Notes under the pieces: generated by a model
What the model was told of the DNA's origin: nothing
Databases searched by the model: none
Seen by the model: only the letters and a program-made list of their open reading frames with translations
Shown here: positions 38,728 through 46,665 of the stretch, piece by piece
Layout of the letters: each line of letters starts with the position of its first letter
Numbering within the stretch: the stretch's first letter is position 1
Source: Arthrobacter ruber
Lineage (GTDB): Bacteria; Actinomycetota; Actinomycetes; Actinomycetales; Micrococcaceae
NCBI RefSeq assembly: GCF_002954225.1
Contig: NZ_PPTH01000016.1
Location: 315,114-379,113, forward strand
Direction of reading: 5' to 3'
DNA length: 64,000 bases
Position numbers and translations under genes: made by a program

Positions 38728-39526
38728 GATCCTCAAACTGACCACGACCACCTCGACCAAGGCCGCCATCCTCATCGCCGCCCTCGGGCTGATCGCGACG
38801 CAACTCGCCTTCACCCTCCTGCTGCCCGCACTTCGTGAGGACGGCGCTGCCGGGGCCGACGTCAGTGCCGGACTACCGATCATCGACCTGACCCTCCCCG
38901 AGAACCAGCTGGCCGCCCTGAACCTGTTCGGGGCATCGATGAGCACAGGGTCGATCGGCGTCGTGATCGTCGCCGTCGTCCTGCTCGGTGTCCTGGCCGG
39001 CACCGGTGACTTCCGATACGGCGGCCTCACCGGCGCTGCCCTCGCCGAGCCCCGGAGGTCCCGCATCGTCCTGGCCAAGTCCGGCGCGGCGGCTGCAGCC
39101 GGCGCAGTGGCAGGAGTGCTCCTGGCGGCCACGGCCTTCCTGACCCTCCTGGCCACCCTCCTCACCCGGAGCGCAGCCCTGAACGCTCCCCCGGTGCAGG
39201 TCCTCGGCCTCCTCGGCCGCGGGGTACTCGCCATCATGCTGCTCAGCCTCATCGGACTGGCCGTCGGCCTGATCCTGCGCAACCAGCTCGCCGCGGTGCT
39301 CGTCATGCTCGGCGCCCTGGTGCTCGAGCCCGTGCTGCTGTCGATCGTGCAACTCGCCGCCGGGACCCTGCCCACCTGGGCGCAGTTCCTGCCGGTCTCC
39401 CTGTCCCAGGCAGCCGTCGGATCCAGCGGTGCCCTGGCGCCCGGCATCGCCCTCGCGGCCCTCGCCGCCCTGACCGCAACCGTGCTTGCAGCTGCAGCGA
39501 TCACGCTGCATCGCCGCGACCTCTGA
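38714..39526 (+). CDS. ABC-2 type transporter permease
   Basis: A 270-residue membrane protein with about six hydrophobic segments. The first follows MLRAEILKLTTTTSTKAAIL, a typical ABC-2/BcrB-like opening; a large extracytoplasmic loop (about 40-80) follows, then GTGDFRYGGLTGAALAEPRRSRIVLAKSGAA-like cytoplasmic text. It is coupled to the ATPase gene by overlap. Substrate unknown. Confidence 0.87.
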   Translation: MLRAEILKLTTTTSTKAAILIAALGLIATQLAFTLLLPALREDGAAGADVSAGLPIIDLTLPENQLAALNLFGASMSTGSIGVVIVAVVLLGVLAGTGDFRYGGLTGAALAEPRRSRIVLAKSGAAAAAGAVAGVLLAATAFLTLLATLLTRSAALNAPPVQVLGLLGRGVLAIMLLSLIGLAVGLILRNQLAAVLVMLGALVLEPVLLSIVQLAAGTLPTWAQFLPVSLSQAAVGSSGALAPGIALAALAALTATVLAAAAITLHRRDL

Positions 39527-39578
39527 TTCCGGACCCGGTTACGCCCCCTCCATCGACCCTCAAAAGTCAGGATCCATC

Positions 39579-40835
39579 ATGCCTGCATCGCCCGCACACC
39601 CCATCAGGCGCTCCCTCACGTCCCGCTGGACCGCCGTCACCCTCGCCGCGGCGCTCACTGCAGGCACCGGTATCGCCCTGCTCCAACCCGGCACGCTCGA
39701 GCCCACACATGCTGCCGCAGCAGCACCGGCCGGCGCCACCGCCCCCGAACGGCAGGCTGGTCCTGACGTCGGCGTCGTCCAGGAGCAGTTGCAGAAGCTC
39801 GTCGACGCCGGGTATCCGTCCGCCTCGGCTGCCGTCACCGGTCCCGACGGGAACACCATCACCCTCGCAGCGGGTACCGGGAACCTCGCCACCGGCGAGC
39901 CCGCTCCCGTCGACGGGCAGGTCCGCATCGCCAGCAACACGAAGATGTTCGTCAGCACCGTCGTCCTCCAGCTCGTCGAGGAAGGCGCCGTCACGCTCGA
40001 CGAACCCGTCGGGACCTACCTCCCCGGACTGGTCACGGGCGAGGGGATCGACGGCGGAGCCATCACCGTCCGGCAGCTGCTGCAGCATACCAGCGGCCTA
40101 CCCGAGTATGCCGACCGGGTCGCCGCGGATGCCTTCGGCGCCCAGCACACGTTCATCTCACCGAGGGACATGCTCGACATCGCGCTGGAGAAGCCTGCGG
40201 TCTTCGTGCCCGGTGCGACGTGGGAATACAGCAATACCAACTATCTGGTCCTCGGACTGGTCATCGAGCGCCTCACCGAGCGACCGCTGTACGAGGAGAT
40301 CGAGCGGCGCATCGTCGGCCCGCTGCAGCTCGTGAACACGTACCTGCCGGTCCCGGGCGAGCAGGAACTGCGCGGCGTGCATCCCCTCGGTTACCACCTC
40401 GACGACGCCGGCGAACTGAAGGACATCACCACCATGGATCCGTCCTTCGCCTGGGCCGCCGGCGCCATGGTCTCCACTCCGAGCGAGCTCAACACCTTCA
40501 TGAAGGCGCTTCTCGACGGCACCCTCCTGAGCGACGCGAGCCTTGCGGAGATGCGGACGACCGTGCCGGCCGGGGACGAGCTGTGGCCCGAAGCAACCTA
40601 CGGACTCGGTCTGCAGAGCTATCCGCTCAGCGGTGGCGGCACGGCCTGGGGACACGGCGGAGACATCCCCGGCACCCAGACCCGCAACGCCGTCGGACCT
40701 GACGGAACCGCCGTCACGATCGCAGTGGCCGCCCTTCCCTGGGCCATCGTCGACCCCTCCGACGAGGTCGAACTCATGAGCCTGTACAGGATCGTCGTCG
40801 AGGCCCTCGACGTGATCCTGCAGGCGGGGTCATAA
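39579..40835 (+). CDS. Exported serine hydrolase, class C beta-lactamase/DD-peptidase family
   Basis: A 418-residue secreted penicillin-binding-fold hydrolase. Basic n-region (HPIRRSLTSRW), hydrophobic core and AAA cleavage region near 45-50. Active-site SxxK is VRIASNTKMF, the YxN motif is WEYSNTNYLVLG, and the third box appears as GHGGDIPGTQT. Such proteins are mostly DD-carboxypeptidases or esterases acting on the wall; true beta-lactamase activity is not implied. ATG 39579 is chosen (CAGGA upstream) since an earlier in-frame start would overlap the permease end. A strong hairpin terminator follows at 40846. Confidence 0.9.
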   Translation: MPASPAHPIRRSLTSRWTAVTLAAALTAGTGIALLQPGTLEPTHAAAAAPAGATAPERQAGPDVGVVQEQLQKLVDAGYPSASAAVTGPDGNTITLAAGTGNLATGEPAPVDGQVRIASNTKMFVSTVVLQLVEEGAVTLDEPVGTYLPGLVTGEGIDGGAITVRQLLQHTSGLPEYADRVAADAFGAQHTFISPRDMLDIALEKPAVFVPGATWEYSNTNYLVLGLVIERLTERPLYEEIERRIVGPLQLVNTYLPVPGEQELRGVHPLGYHLDDAGELKDITTMDPSFAWAAGAMVSTPSELNTFMKALLDGTLLSDASLAEMRTTVPAGDELWPEATYGLGLQSYPLSGGGTAWGHGGDIPGTQTRNAVGPDGTAVTIAVAALPWAIVDPSDEVELMSLYRIVVEALDVILQAGS

Positions 40836-40845
40836 CCCGACACCA

Positions 40846-40888
40846 CCACGGACGCACCGGCGCGCATCCCGCGCCGGTGCGTCCGTGG
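40846..40888 (+). terminator. 19-bp perfect stem terminator hairpin
   Basis: CCACGGACGCACCGGCGCG, loop CATCC and the exact complement, ending 10 bases after the serine hydrolase stop begins its trailer, followed by TTG. GC-rich, without a T-run, as common in actinobacteria. It sets a left limit for the start of the histidine kinase gene. Confidence 0.75.
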
Positions 40889-40900
40889 TTGACTCGATCC

Positions 40901-42142
40901 GTGCGAACTATCAGGGAGGGCGGACACGGTGCTCCGCGGCGGACCGGAGCAGTTCCGTTGGCGGTCCTTCTTGCGGCAGTCACCTATCTCGGAGCCGGTG
41001 TCGGCGGGATCCTGGAACCGGCCCAGGATCTGCTCCTCACCACCCTGCAAGCCGTGCTCGTCGCCGGACAGGCAGCCGCCCTGCTCTTCCGCTGGACCTC
41101 ACCCGTACGGGTCTTCGCCGCCGTCGTGCTGCTGCACTGCGGGCTGCTCGCCTCCAGCGCCGCCGAACTGGGTATCGGGAGCCTGGCAGTGATGCTTGCC
41201 GCCTTCCACCTCGTCCGCCGGTCCGAGCGGCCCGCTGCCCTCCGGGTGCTCTCCGCGATGGCCGTCCTCAGCAGCCTGGTGGGGTTGGTCGCCGCCCTCC
41301 ACTCCGGCCTCCTGCCTCTTCCGATGGTCTTCGGCCTGATCGCTGCGCGGCTCGTCTTCGAGTACCTGGTTCCCGCCCTGATCGCCGAGTTCAGCCGCGG
41401 CCGGGCGCAGCTCCGGGAGGCAGCCCGCGAGCGCCAGGACTTCATCGAACGTGAGCGGATCCACCTCCTACAGCAGGACCGCCGCGCAGAGCGCACGGCA
41501 CTCGCTCGCGAACTCCACGACATCGCAGGTCACCATCTGTCCGGCATCATCGTCAGTGCGCAGGCAGCCGGCGCGCTGATGGCGTCGGACCCGGAACGGA
41601 GCCGCTCGATGCTCCGCGAGCTGGAACAGGAGGCCCGTGCGACGATGGTCGACCTCCGCGGAACCGTGGGGCTGCTACGCCCTGACGACGGCCCGAGAAT
41701 CGACGACGGACGTACCACCATCGGTATCCCCGGGCTGGCCCACCTGCCGGCGCTCATCCACGCAGCCGCCGGGCGGGGCCAGAACGTCGCCTTCACCGTC
41801 ACGGGCGAAGAGTTCCGCCTCGGGCCCGTGGCAGAAGCGTCCGTCTACCGGACCGTGCAGGAGTCCCTGACGAACGCCGCCCGCCATGCGCCGGACGCCA
41901 GTTGCACCGTCTCGCTCGAGTACCGGACGGAGGAGATGGTGGTCACCGTGGAGAACGCGCCGGGCGCCGGATCCCCGGCACGGGCGGCGGAGGGGACACC
42001 GGGTGGTCGGGGGTACGGACTCGTCGGGATGAACGAGCGTGCCGAACTGATCGGAGCCGATCTCGTGACGGGTCCCACGGCGGGCGGCGGGTGGCGCAAC
42101 CGGCTCCGCATCCCTCGCCCTGCCGGCGGACAGCGACCATGA
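40901..42142 (+). CDS. Sensor histidine kinase, HisKA_3 (NarL-type) family
   Basis: A protein of about 413 residues. Four to five N-terminal membrane helices (to about 160) with little extracytoplasmic sequence, then a dimerisation helix, and ARELHDIAGHHLSG holding the phospho-accepting His. The HATPase domain shows VQESLTNAARHAPDA (N box) and GRGYGLVGMNERAELIGA (G box). The start is uncertain. GTG 40877 lies inside the terminator hairpin and is rejected; GTG 40901 is used; TTG 40958 with GGAGCAG upstream is possible. The stop overlaps the response regulator ATG (ATGA). Intramembrane sensing of envelope damage is a common role for this architecture. Confidence 0.88.
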   Translation: MRTIREGGHGAPRRTGAVPLAVLLAAVTYLGAGVGGILEPAQDLLLTTLQAVLVAGQAAALLFRWTSPVRVFAAVVLLHCGLLASSAAELGIGSLAVMLAAFHLVRRSERPAALRVLSAMAVLSSLVGLVAALHSGLLPLPMVFGLIAARLVFEYLVPALIAEFSRGRAQLREAARERQDFIERERIHLLQQDRRAERTALARELHDIAGHHLSGIIVSAQAAGALMASDPERSRSMLRELEQEARATMVDLRGTVGLLRPDDGPRIDDGRTTIGIPGLAHLPALIHAAAGRGQNVAFTVTGEEFRLGPVAEASVYRTVQESLTNAARHAPDASCTVSLEYRTEEMVVTVENAPGAGSPARAAEGTPGGRGYGLVGMNERAELIGADLVTGPTAGGGWRNRLRIPRPAGGQRP

Positions 42143-42834
42143 TCCGCGTGATCGTCGCGGACGACCAGCTCATCGTCCGCACCGGGCTCTCCGTCCTGCT
42201 CGGCTCGGCGGAGGACATCACGGTGGTCGGTGAAGCCGCGAACGGCGAGGAGGCCGTCCGTCTGACCAGGGAGCTCCGGCCGGATGTCGTGTGCATGGAC
42301 ATCCGCATGCCCGTCATGGACGGCATCACGGCGACGGCCGCCATCACGACCGATGATTCGCTGCACGGCGACGTGCTGATCCTGACGACGTTCGACATCG
42401 ACGAAGACATCTTCGCCGCCCTCGAAGCCGGCGCTGCCGGGTTCCTGCTCAAAGGGGCGGACGAGGACACGCTGCTCGACGCAGTGCGATCCGTCGCCCG
42501 GGGCGGTGGGACGCTCGACCAGCGCCTGACGCGCCGGATCCTGCAGGAGTTCGGCCGGCGACGCCCGGCACCCTCTCCGGCATCACCGCAGCCCCGGTCC
42601 GTCCAGCTCGCGACGCCGCTGACCACCCGTGAGCTCGAGGTCCTCCACCTGCTGGCACAGGGCCTGTCCAATGCGGAGATGGCGACCCGACTCTTCGTGG
42701 AGCAGACGACCATCAAGTACCACCTTGCGGGGCTGCTGCAGAAGACGGCATCGCGTGACCGCCTGCAGGCCGTGCTGTGGGGCATCAGGAACGGCTTCAT
42801 CGACGTGGACGCGCACACCGAGAACCGACCGTGA
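42139..42834 (+). CDS. Response regulator, NarL/FixJ family
   Basis: A 231-residue regulator. The receiver is intact: acidic pair ADD at 7-9, phospho-acceptor Asp54 in VVCMDIRMPVMDG, and Lys in GFLLKGA. A linker rich in Pro/Ser/Arg follows, then the LuxR helix-turn-helix (LTTRELEVLHLLAQGLSNAE, VEQTTIKYHLAGLLQK). Cognate to the overlapping kinase. Likely targets are the ABC exporter and serine hydrolase upstream, by proximity. Confidence 0.93.
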   Translation: MIRVIVADDQLIVRTGLSVLLGSAEDITVVGEAANGEEAVRLTRELRPDVVCMDIRMPVMDGITATAAITTDDSLHGDVLILTTFDIDEDIFAALEAGAAGFLLKGADEDTLLDAVRSVARGGGTLDQRLTRRILQEFGRRRPAPSPASPQPRSVQLATPLTTRELEVLHLLAQGLSNAEMATRLFVEQTTIKYHLAGLLQKTASRDRLQAVLWGIRNGFIDVDAHTENRP

Positions 42835-42997
42835 GCGAGGAGCGGCCGCTGACGCAGCCGCAGGGGTGTGCGCACTATCAGGTCTTCACACTGATGCATT
42901 GGAACCGGCGTGAACCCCACCCCGTTGGCAAGAAGCGGTGGGCGGACTCTGAGAACCCCCGAATCACCCGACGATCCTCCGTTCCGAAAGGACCTCG

Positions 42998-43330
42998 ATG
43001 ACACCCGACTACGCGTTCGATCCCGCAGCGATCATCGGAAGCAGAACAATGCAGAGCTCCACCGGGAAGGACGTCATCGTCGAGCTCTGTTCACCTGCAA
43101 GAATGCCGGACCCACCCTTCGACTGGTTCTGCGCCTACAGGATCACTGGCCTCGACGATGACGCGATCGACGGCAGAGCCCTTGGGATCGACGCCATCCA
43201 GGCTCTTACACTGGCCCTTGTCCACGTCGGGGACAGGCTGAGGACAGCCACGACCGGCCTGACCTTCCTCGGACGGAACGACCTGTTCCTTCCCACGACA
43301 CCTGTACCCGACCCCTGGGCTGCCCGGTAA
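42998..43330 (+). CDS. DUF6968-like hypothetical protein
   Basis: A 110-residue small cytosolic protein. FDWFCAYRITGLDDDAID and the GIDAIQALTLALVHVGDRL helix fit the DUF6968 pattern as I recall it. GAAAGGA lies upstream of ATG 42998. It is 163 bases after the response regulator; no function can be given. Downstream, 43331-43525 shows nothing recognisable. Confidence 0.75.
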   Translation: MTPDYAFDPAAIIGSRTMQSSTGKDVIVELCSPARMPDPPFDWFCAYRITGLDDDAIDGRALGIDAIQALTLALVHVGDRLRTATTGLTFLGRNDLFLPTTPVPDPWAAR

Positions 43331-43525
43331 GCCACCCGGGGACCGTCGAAGGCACGTGTCGCAGCTACACCTGCCCGAGCGGGACGATCTGAGGCATTCC
43401 GGCGCCCCTCACGCTGTCGTGGCGTCCAGGGTGGCTCGGCGACCGGGTCGGGGTGGCCCTGCCGGGTATCTTCGCCCGGCAGCAGGGGGGACTGGCGGCA
43501 CGACGCCCTCGGGGCTGGTGTTCGC

Positions 43526-44302
43526 CTAGGGCAGTGCGCCGTCGAGTTCCTGCAGCCAGGACCGGAACTCCTCAGGTCCCCCGAAGTGCGCACCGGGGAT
43601 CCAGCGCACCTCCGGAGCGATGTCCGCGCCCTCGACGACCAGCGCATGACCGCCGGCAGCGATCACTGCTTCGAAGGCCGGCACGTCTCCGCGATCGTCG
43701 CCGGCATAAGCCACCGATTCGAGACCGCTGGCGCCGATGATCCTGCGCAGGGCGGTGCCTTTGTCCTGATCGAGCGGCATGCGGAGTTCCTCGACGAACT
43801 TGCCCGGCTCACGCCGTAGACCGTGCGTCTCCATCGCTGTTCGGATGATCGGTGCAATCAGCTCCACGGCGCGGTCCCGGTCCGGAGCACGTCGCCAGTG
43901 CACGGCCACGGCGAGGGACTTGTCCTCGATATGGATGCCGTCCACGCCATCCAGTTCCTGGTGCAGCATCGCCGCGACCTCCTCGACGGCGGGTAGCCAC
44001 TGCTGCGCCTCCGGGCTGACCTCGATTCCGTCAGGTGTGAGGCGCTCCAGACCGTACGAGCCGTGGAGTTGCACGGCCGGTATGGTGGCCTGCCGTGCAA
44101 GGAAGGCCACCGGCCGGCCGGACAGGAGGGCGACGACGGACACTTTGCGCGCGAGGCTCGCGAGGATCTCATCGGTGCCCGGCAGTAGTGCGCTCAGGGC
44201 AGGATCATCAGTGATCGGAGCGAGGACGCCGTCGAAATCCATGACGATCCCGGTACTCCCACCGGCTGTCAAAGCGCGCAGTGCCGCGGTTGCCTGATCC
44301 AT
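43526..44302 (-). CDS. otsB: Trehalose-6-phosphate phosphatase
   Basis: A 258-residue HAD-superfamily phosphatase releasing trehalose from trehalose 6-phosphate. Motif I is VMDFDGVLAPI (Asp22, Asp24), motif II ALLSGRPVAFLA, motif III region DQDKGTALRRI, motif IV YAGDDRGDVPAFEA. ATG 44302 (MDQATAALRAL) is chosen for fit to the family; an upstream in-frame start at 44353 adds an Arg-rich stretch. No otsA is present beside it. Divergent from the universal stress gene, so a stress-response setting is plausible. Confidence 0.88.
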   Translation of the reverse strand: MDQATAALRALTAGGSTGIVMDFDGVLAPITDDPALSALLPGTDEILASLARKVSVVALLSGRPVAFLARQATIPAVQLHGSYGLERLTPDGIEVSPEAQQWLPAVEEVAAMLHQELDGVDGIHIEDKSLAVAVHWRRAPDRDRAVELIAPIIRTAMETHGLRREPGKFVEELRMPLDQDKGTALRRIIGASGLESVAYAGDDRGDVPAFEAVIAAGGHALVVEGADIAPEVRWIPGAHFGGPEEFRSWLQELDGALP

Positions 44303-44503
44303 GACAGCAACCCTAGCCCGACCGCGCCGTCGAGCGTCGGGCACGATGATCACCCCGCGGATCCATCAGGCCAGGTCGAGTGTTCTGGCGTTTCCCTACG
44401 GTAGTACCCGTCGCGCACGCGCTGGCGATGCGGCGTGGCGTCAGGGAAGATATCAGACGTGCCCCGTTGGTCGGGACAGCAGGAACCTCACAAAGGAACA
44501 GGA

Positions 44504-44935
44504 ATGCCGAACCCCATCGTCGTCGGAGTCGACGGCAGCGCAACCGCGCAGAAGGCCGCAGAAGTAGCCAGGGATCTCGCTCTCGCGCTCGGTGCCCCAC
44601 TGCTCGTCGTCTCGGCTTTCGATAGCGATCATGTGGAGGTGAGGCGCAGCGGATCGGAGGAATTCATCATCTCGGCGGCCAACGCCGCTGAGAGGGCGGT
44701 CGAGGGCGTCATCAAGAGCCTCCAGAGTCATGACCTCGAGGTCACCCACACCGTTGTCCGCGGCAAGCCGGCGGAATCGCTGGTGAGCGAAGCGGCCCGC
44801 GTGGAAGCTCGCATGATCGTGGTCGGGAATCGCCGCATGCGTGGCATCGGCCGGGTACTCGGCAGCGTCGCCAACAGCGTCGCCCACACCGCCTCGTGTG
44901 ACGTGTATATCGCCAACACCTACGACGCCGAATAA
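44504..44935 (+). CDS. Universal stress protein family
   Basis: A 143-residue single UspA domain. It begins NPIVVGVDGSATAQKA, and the nucleotide-binding loop near the C-terminus is VVGNRRMRGIGRVLGSVANS followed by a CDVYI strand. AAAGGAACAGGA precedes ATG 44504. The ATP-binding glycines are present, so it is probably the nucleotide-binding subtype. The 200-base divergent gap to otsB shows no clear operator. Confidence 0.92.
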   Translation: MPNPIVVGVDGSATAQKAAEVARDLALALGAPLLVVSAFDSDHVEVRRSGSEEFIISAANAAERAVEGVIKSLQSHDLEVTHTVVRGKPAESLVSEAARVEARMIVVGNRRMRGIGRVLGSVANSVAHTASCDVYIANTYDAE

Positions 44936-45059
44936 GGCGAACGGGCGCCTGAGCGGGCAGGACGGACGGCAGCCGGTCGCCATCGGGATTTTTGCCAGAA
45001 CGTCAAAGTTGTTTGCCCGCAGGTGCAATCATCCGAGAACCTTGATCCAGGAGGTCCTC

Positions 45060-45146
45060 ATGAATCAGAACAAGCCGGCCGATGTGGCCGACGGGGTGGT
45101 TGTCGGTGCGCGACCTCGCGAGAAGGAAAGCGTGGACGCCCGATGA
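45060..45146 (+). CDS. 28-residue small ORF coupled to methyltransferase
   Basis: ATG 45060 is preceded by CCAGGAGGTCCTC, one of the best Shine-Dalgarno sequences in the window. The ORF encodes MNQNKPADVADGVVVGARPR plus 8 residues. Its TGA overlaps the methyltransferase ATG (ATGA). The methyltransferase itself has only GAAGGAAAG far upstream, so translation of the small ORF likely drives it. It may be a leader peptide or a genuine hydrophilic small protein; no family recognised. Confidence 0.6.
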   Translation: MNQNKPADVADGVVVGARPREKESVDAR

Positions 45147-45814
45147 GCGAGCATGCCGCAACGCATCCGGCGGCGCCTTCCGTGTTCTGGGAGACCCGGT
45201 ACCAGGAAACCGGCACCGTCTGGTCCGGACGGGTCAACGCGACGACAGCCGACGTCGTCCGCGGCCTGCAACCGGGGCGAGCTGTGGATCTCGGTTGCGG
45301 TGAAGGCGGTGATGCGATCTGGCTGGCGCAGCAGGGCTGGAACGTGACGGGCGTGGACATCTCGCCCACCGCCATCACTCGGGCGAGGACGGCAGCCGCC
45401 GCCGGCCCCCTGCCGGGAACGGTGCGGTTCGACGCTGTCGACCTGGAATCCTGGTCGGACGGTGAGGACGACGGCGACGGGTACGACCTCGTCTCCGCAT
45501 CCTTCTTCCACTCCCCGGTCGCCCTGACCAGGACGTCCATTCTTCGCGCTGCCGCATCCCGCATAGTCACCGATGGCCACCTACTCATCGTGACCCACGC
45601 AGCAGCACCTCCATGGGCGCCTCCCGAGACACACAGGAAGCACACCTTCCTCACACCGGACGAGGAGATCGCGGAGCTCGGACTCGACCGGGACCTCTGG
45701 GAGGTCCGCATCTCCGAGACCCGGAGCCGCACGACGACAGGACCCGACGGCGAGGCCGCGACCCTCGACGACGGCGTCGTCCTCCTGCGACGTCGGCGGC
45801 CCTTCAGCCCGTGA
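45143..45814 (+). CDS. Class I SAM-dependent methyltransferase
   Basis: A 223-residue methyltransferase. Motif I is AVDLGCGEGGDAIWLA (near 50), then VTGVDISPTAI (acidic loop), and YDLVSASFFHSP as motif IV region. The opening WETRYQETGTVWSG resembles the TehB/UbiE-like group often annotated thiopurine or tellurite methyltransferase-like; substrate not inferable. Its ATG overlaps the stop of the small ORF at 45060. Confidence 0.85.
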   Translation: MSEHAATHPAAPSVFWETRYQETGTVWSGRVNATTADVVRGLQPGRAVDLGCGEGGDAIWLAQQGWNVTGVDISPTAITRARTAAAAGPLPGTVRFDAVDLESWSDGEDDGDGYDLVSASFFHSPVALTRTSILRAAASRIVTDGHLLIVTHAAAPPWAPPETHRKHTFLTPDEEIAELGLDRDLWEVRISETRSRTTTGPDGEAATLDDGVVLLRRRRPFSP

Positions 45815-45904
45815 CACCCCTCGTAGGACATCCCCGCATCGACTCATGCACGGCGGGGCGATCCGACCCCGCCCGCACCACCTCACCCGCTGGCGACACT
45901 TTAC

Positions 45905-45924
45905 AGGTAAGCGTTCACTTACCT
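45905..45924. promoter_or_regulatory. Probable ArsR operator
   Basis: AGGTAAG-6 nt-CTTACCT, a perfect 7-bp inverted repeat lying 11 bases before the GTG start of the ArsR gene, where binding would block transcription or translation initiation. Autoregulation is usual for the family. Confidence 0.6.
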
Positions 45925-45935
45925 ATCCTGTCGGT

Positions 45936-46223
45936 GTGACGGACATCTATCGGGCGTTGGCCGACGAGACGCGGCGGGCGCTGCTGGATGAACTCCTGGG
46001 TCGGAAGCAGCAGACCCTGTTCGAGCTGTGTTCGAAGCTCGCGACGAATCACGACCTGACTCCGACACGCCAGGCAGTGGCGCAGCATCTCGACGTCCTG
46101 GAGTCAGCCGGTCTTGTGCACTCGGAGCGGAGCGGACGCTACCGGTTCCACACCATCGACACATCGCCCTTGGCCGAGATCCTCGACCGATGGCCACCGG
46201 AAAGGCAGAGTCATGAAACTTGA
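45936..46223 (+). CDS. ArsR-family repressor (SdpR-like)
   Basis: A 95-residue winged-helix protein beginning at GTG: VTDIYRALADETRRALLDEL, then LTPTRQAVAQHLDVLESAGL as the recognition helix and SGRYRFHTID as wing. No metal-binding cysteine cluster of the classic ArsR type is seen (one Cys in FELCSKLA), so it resembles SdpR-type metal-independent members. Its 3' end overlaps the VOC gene by 11 bases, so the two are one unit. Confidence 0.88.
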   Translation: MTDIYRALADETRRALLDELLGRKQQTLFELCSKLATNHDLTPTRQAVAQHLDVLESAGLVHSERSGRYRFHTIDTSPLAEILDRWPPERQSHET

Positions 46224-46602
46224 AGCAGTCAGCATCTTCGTCGACGACCAGCAGCGAGCCGTGGATTTCTACACGCACCACCTGGGCTTCGCGGTGTCCG
46301 CGGACATACCTATGGGCGAGCACCGATGGCTCACCGTGATCGACCCTGAACGCCCCCGGGGCACCCAGATCTCCCTCGAGCCGAAGGGGCACCCTGCCGT
46401 CGCACCCTTCACCGATGCACTCGCCTCCGATGGCATACCGTTCTGCGTCCTCGGGGTTGCCGACGTGCAGGCCGAGTACGAGAGGCTGACCGCCCTGGGC
46501 GTCACCTTCACACAGCCTCCTACCGACATGGGGCCTGTCATCGTGGCCGTACTCGACGACACCGTGGGCAATCTGCTGCAGCTCGCACAACTCGTCGGCT
46601 GA
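46213..46602 (+). CDS. VOC-superfamily (glyoxalase-like) protein
   Basis: A 129-residue protein with two betaalphabetabetabeta modules: MKLEAVSIFVDDQQRAVDFY as the first and PFCVLGVADVQAEYERL as the second. Glu and His positions compatible with metal binding are visible (GEHRWLTV, SLEPKGHP, GNLLQLAQ). ArsR-VOC pairs are common and usually protective (antibiotic or aldehyde), but the substrate is unknown. ATG 46213 has AAAGGCAGAG upstream inside the ArsR gene. Confidence 0.87.
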   Translation: MKLEAVSIFVDDQQRAVDFYTHHLGFAVSADIPMGEHRWLTVIDPERPRGTQISLEPKGHPAVAPFTDALASDGIPFCVLGVADVQAEYERLTALGVTFTQPPTDMGPVIVAVLDDTVGNLLQLAQLVG

Positions 46603-46665
46603 CCTCGGGTACGGAATGCCGCGGACCGCTGAACCCGGGGCTTCACCGGACCGATCGGGCCGTCC

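Noticed and set aside
37327-39504. 725-codon minus-strand frame running through the ABC exporter genes
   Set aside because: Only its last roughly 76 codons resemble a protein (the SDR remnant). The rest is the antisense of the ATPase and permease genes.
40877-42142. GTG 40877 as start of the histidine kinase gene
   Set aside because: It falls within the right arm of the 19-bp terminator hairpin at 40846-40888.
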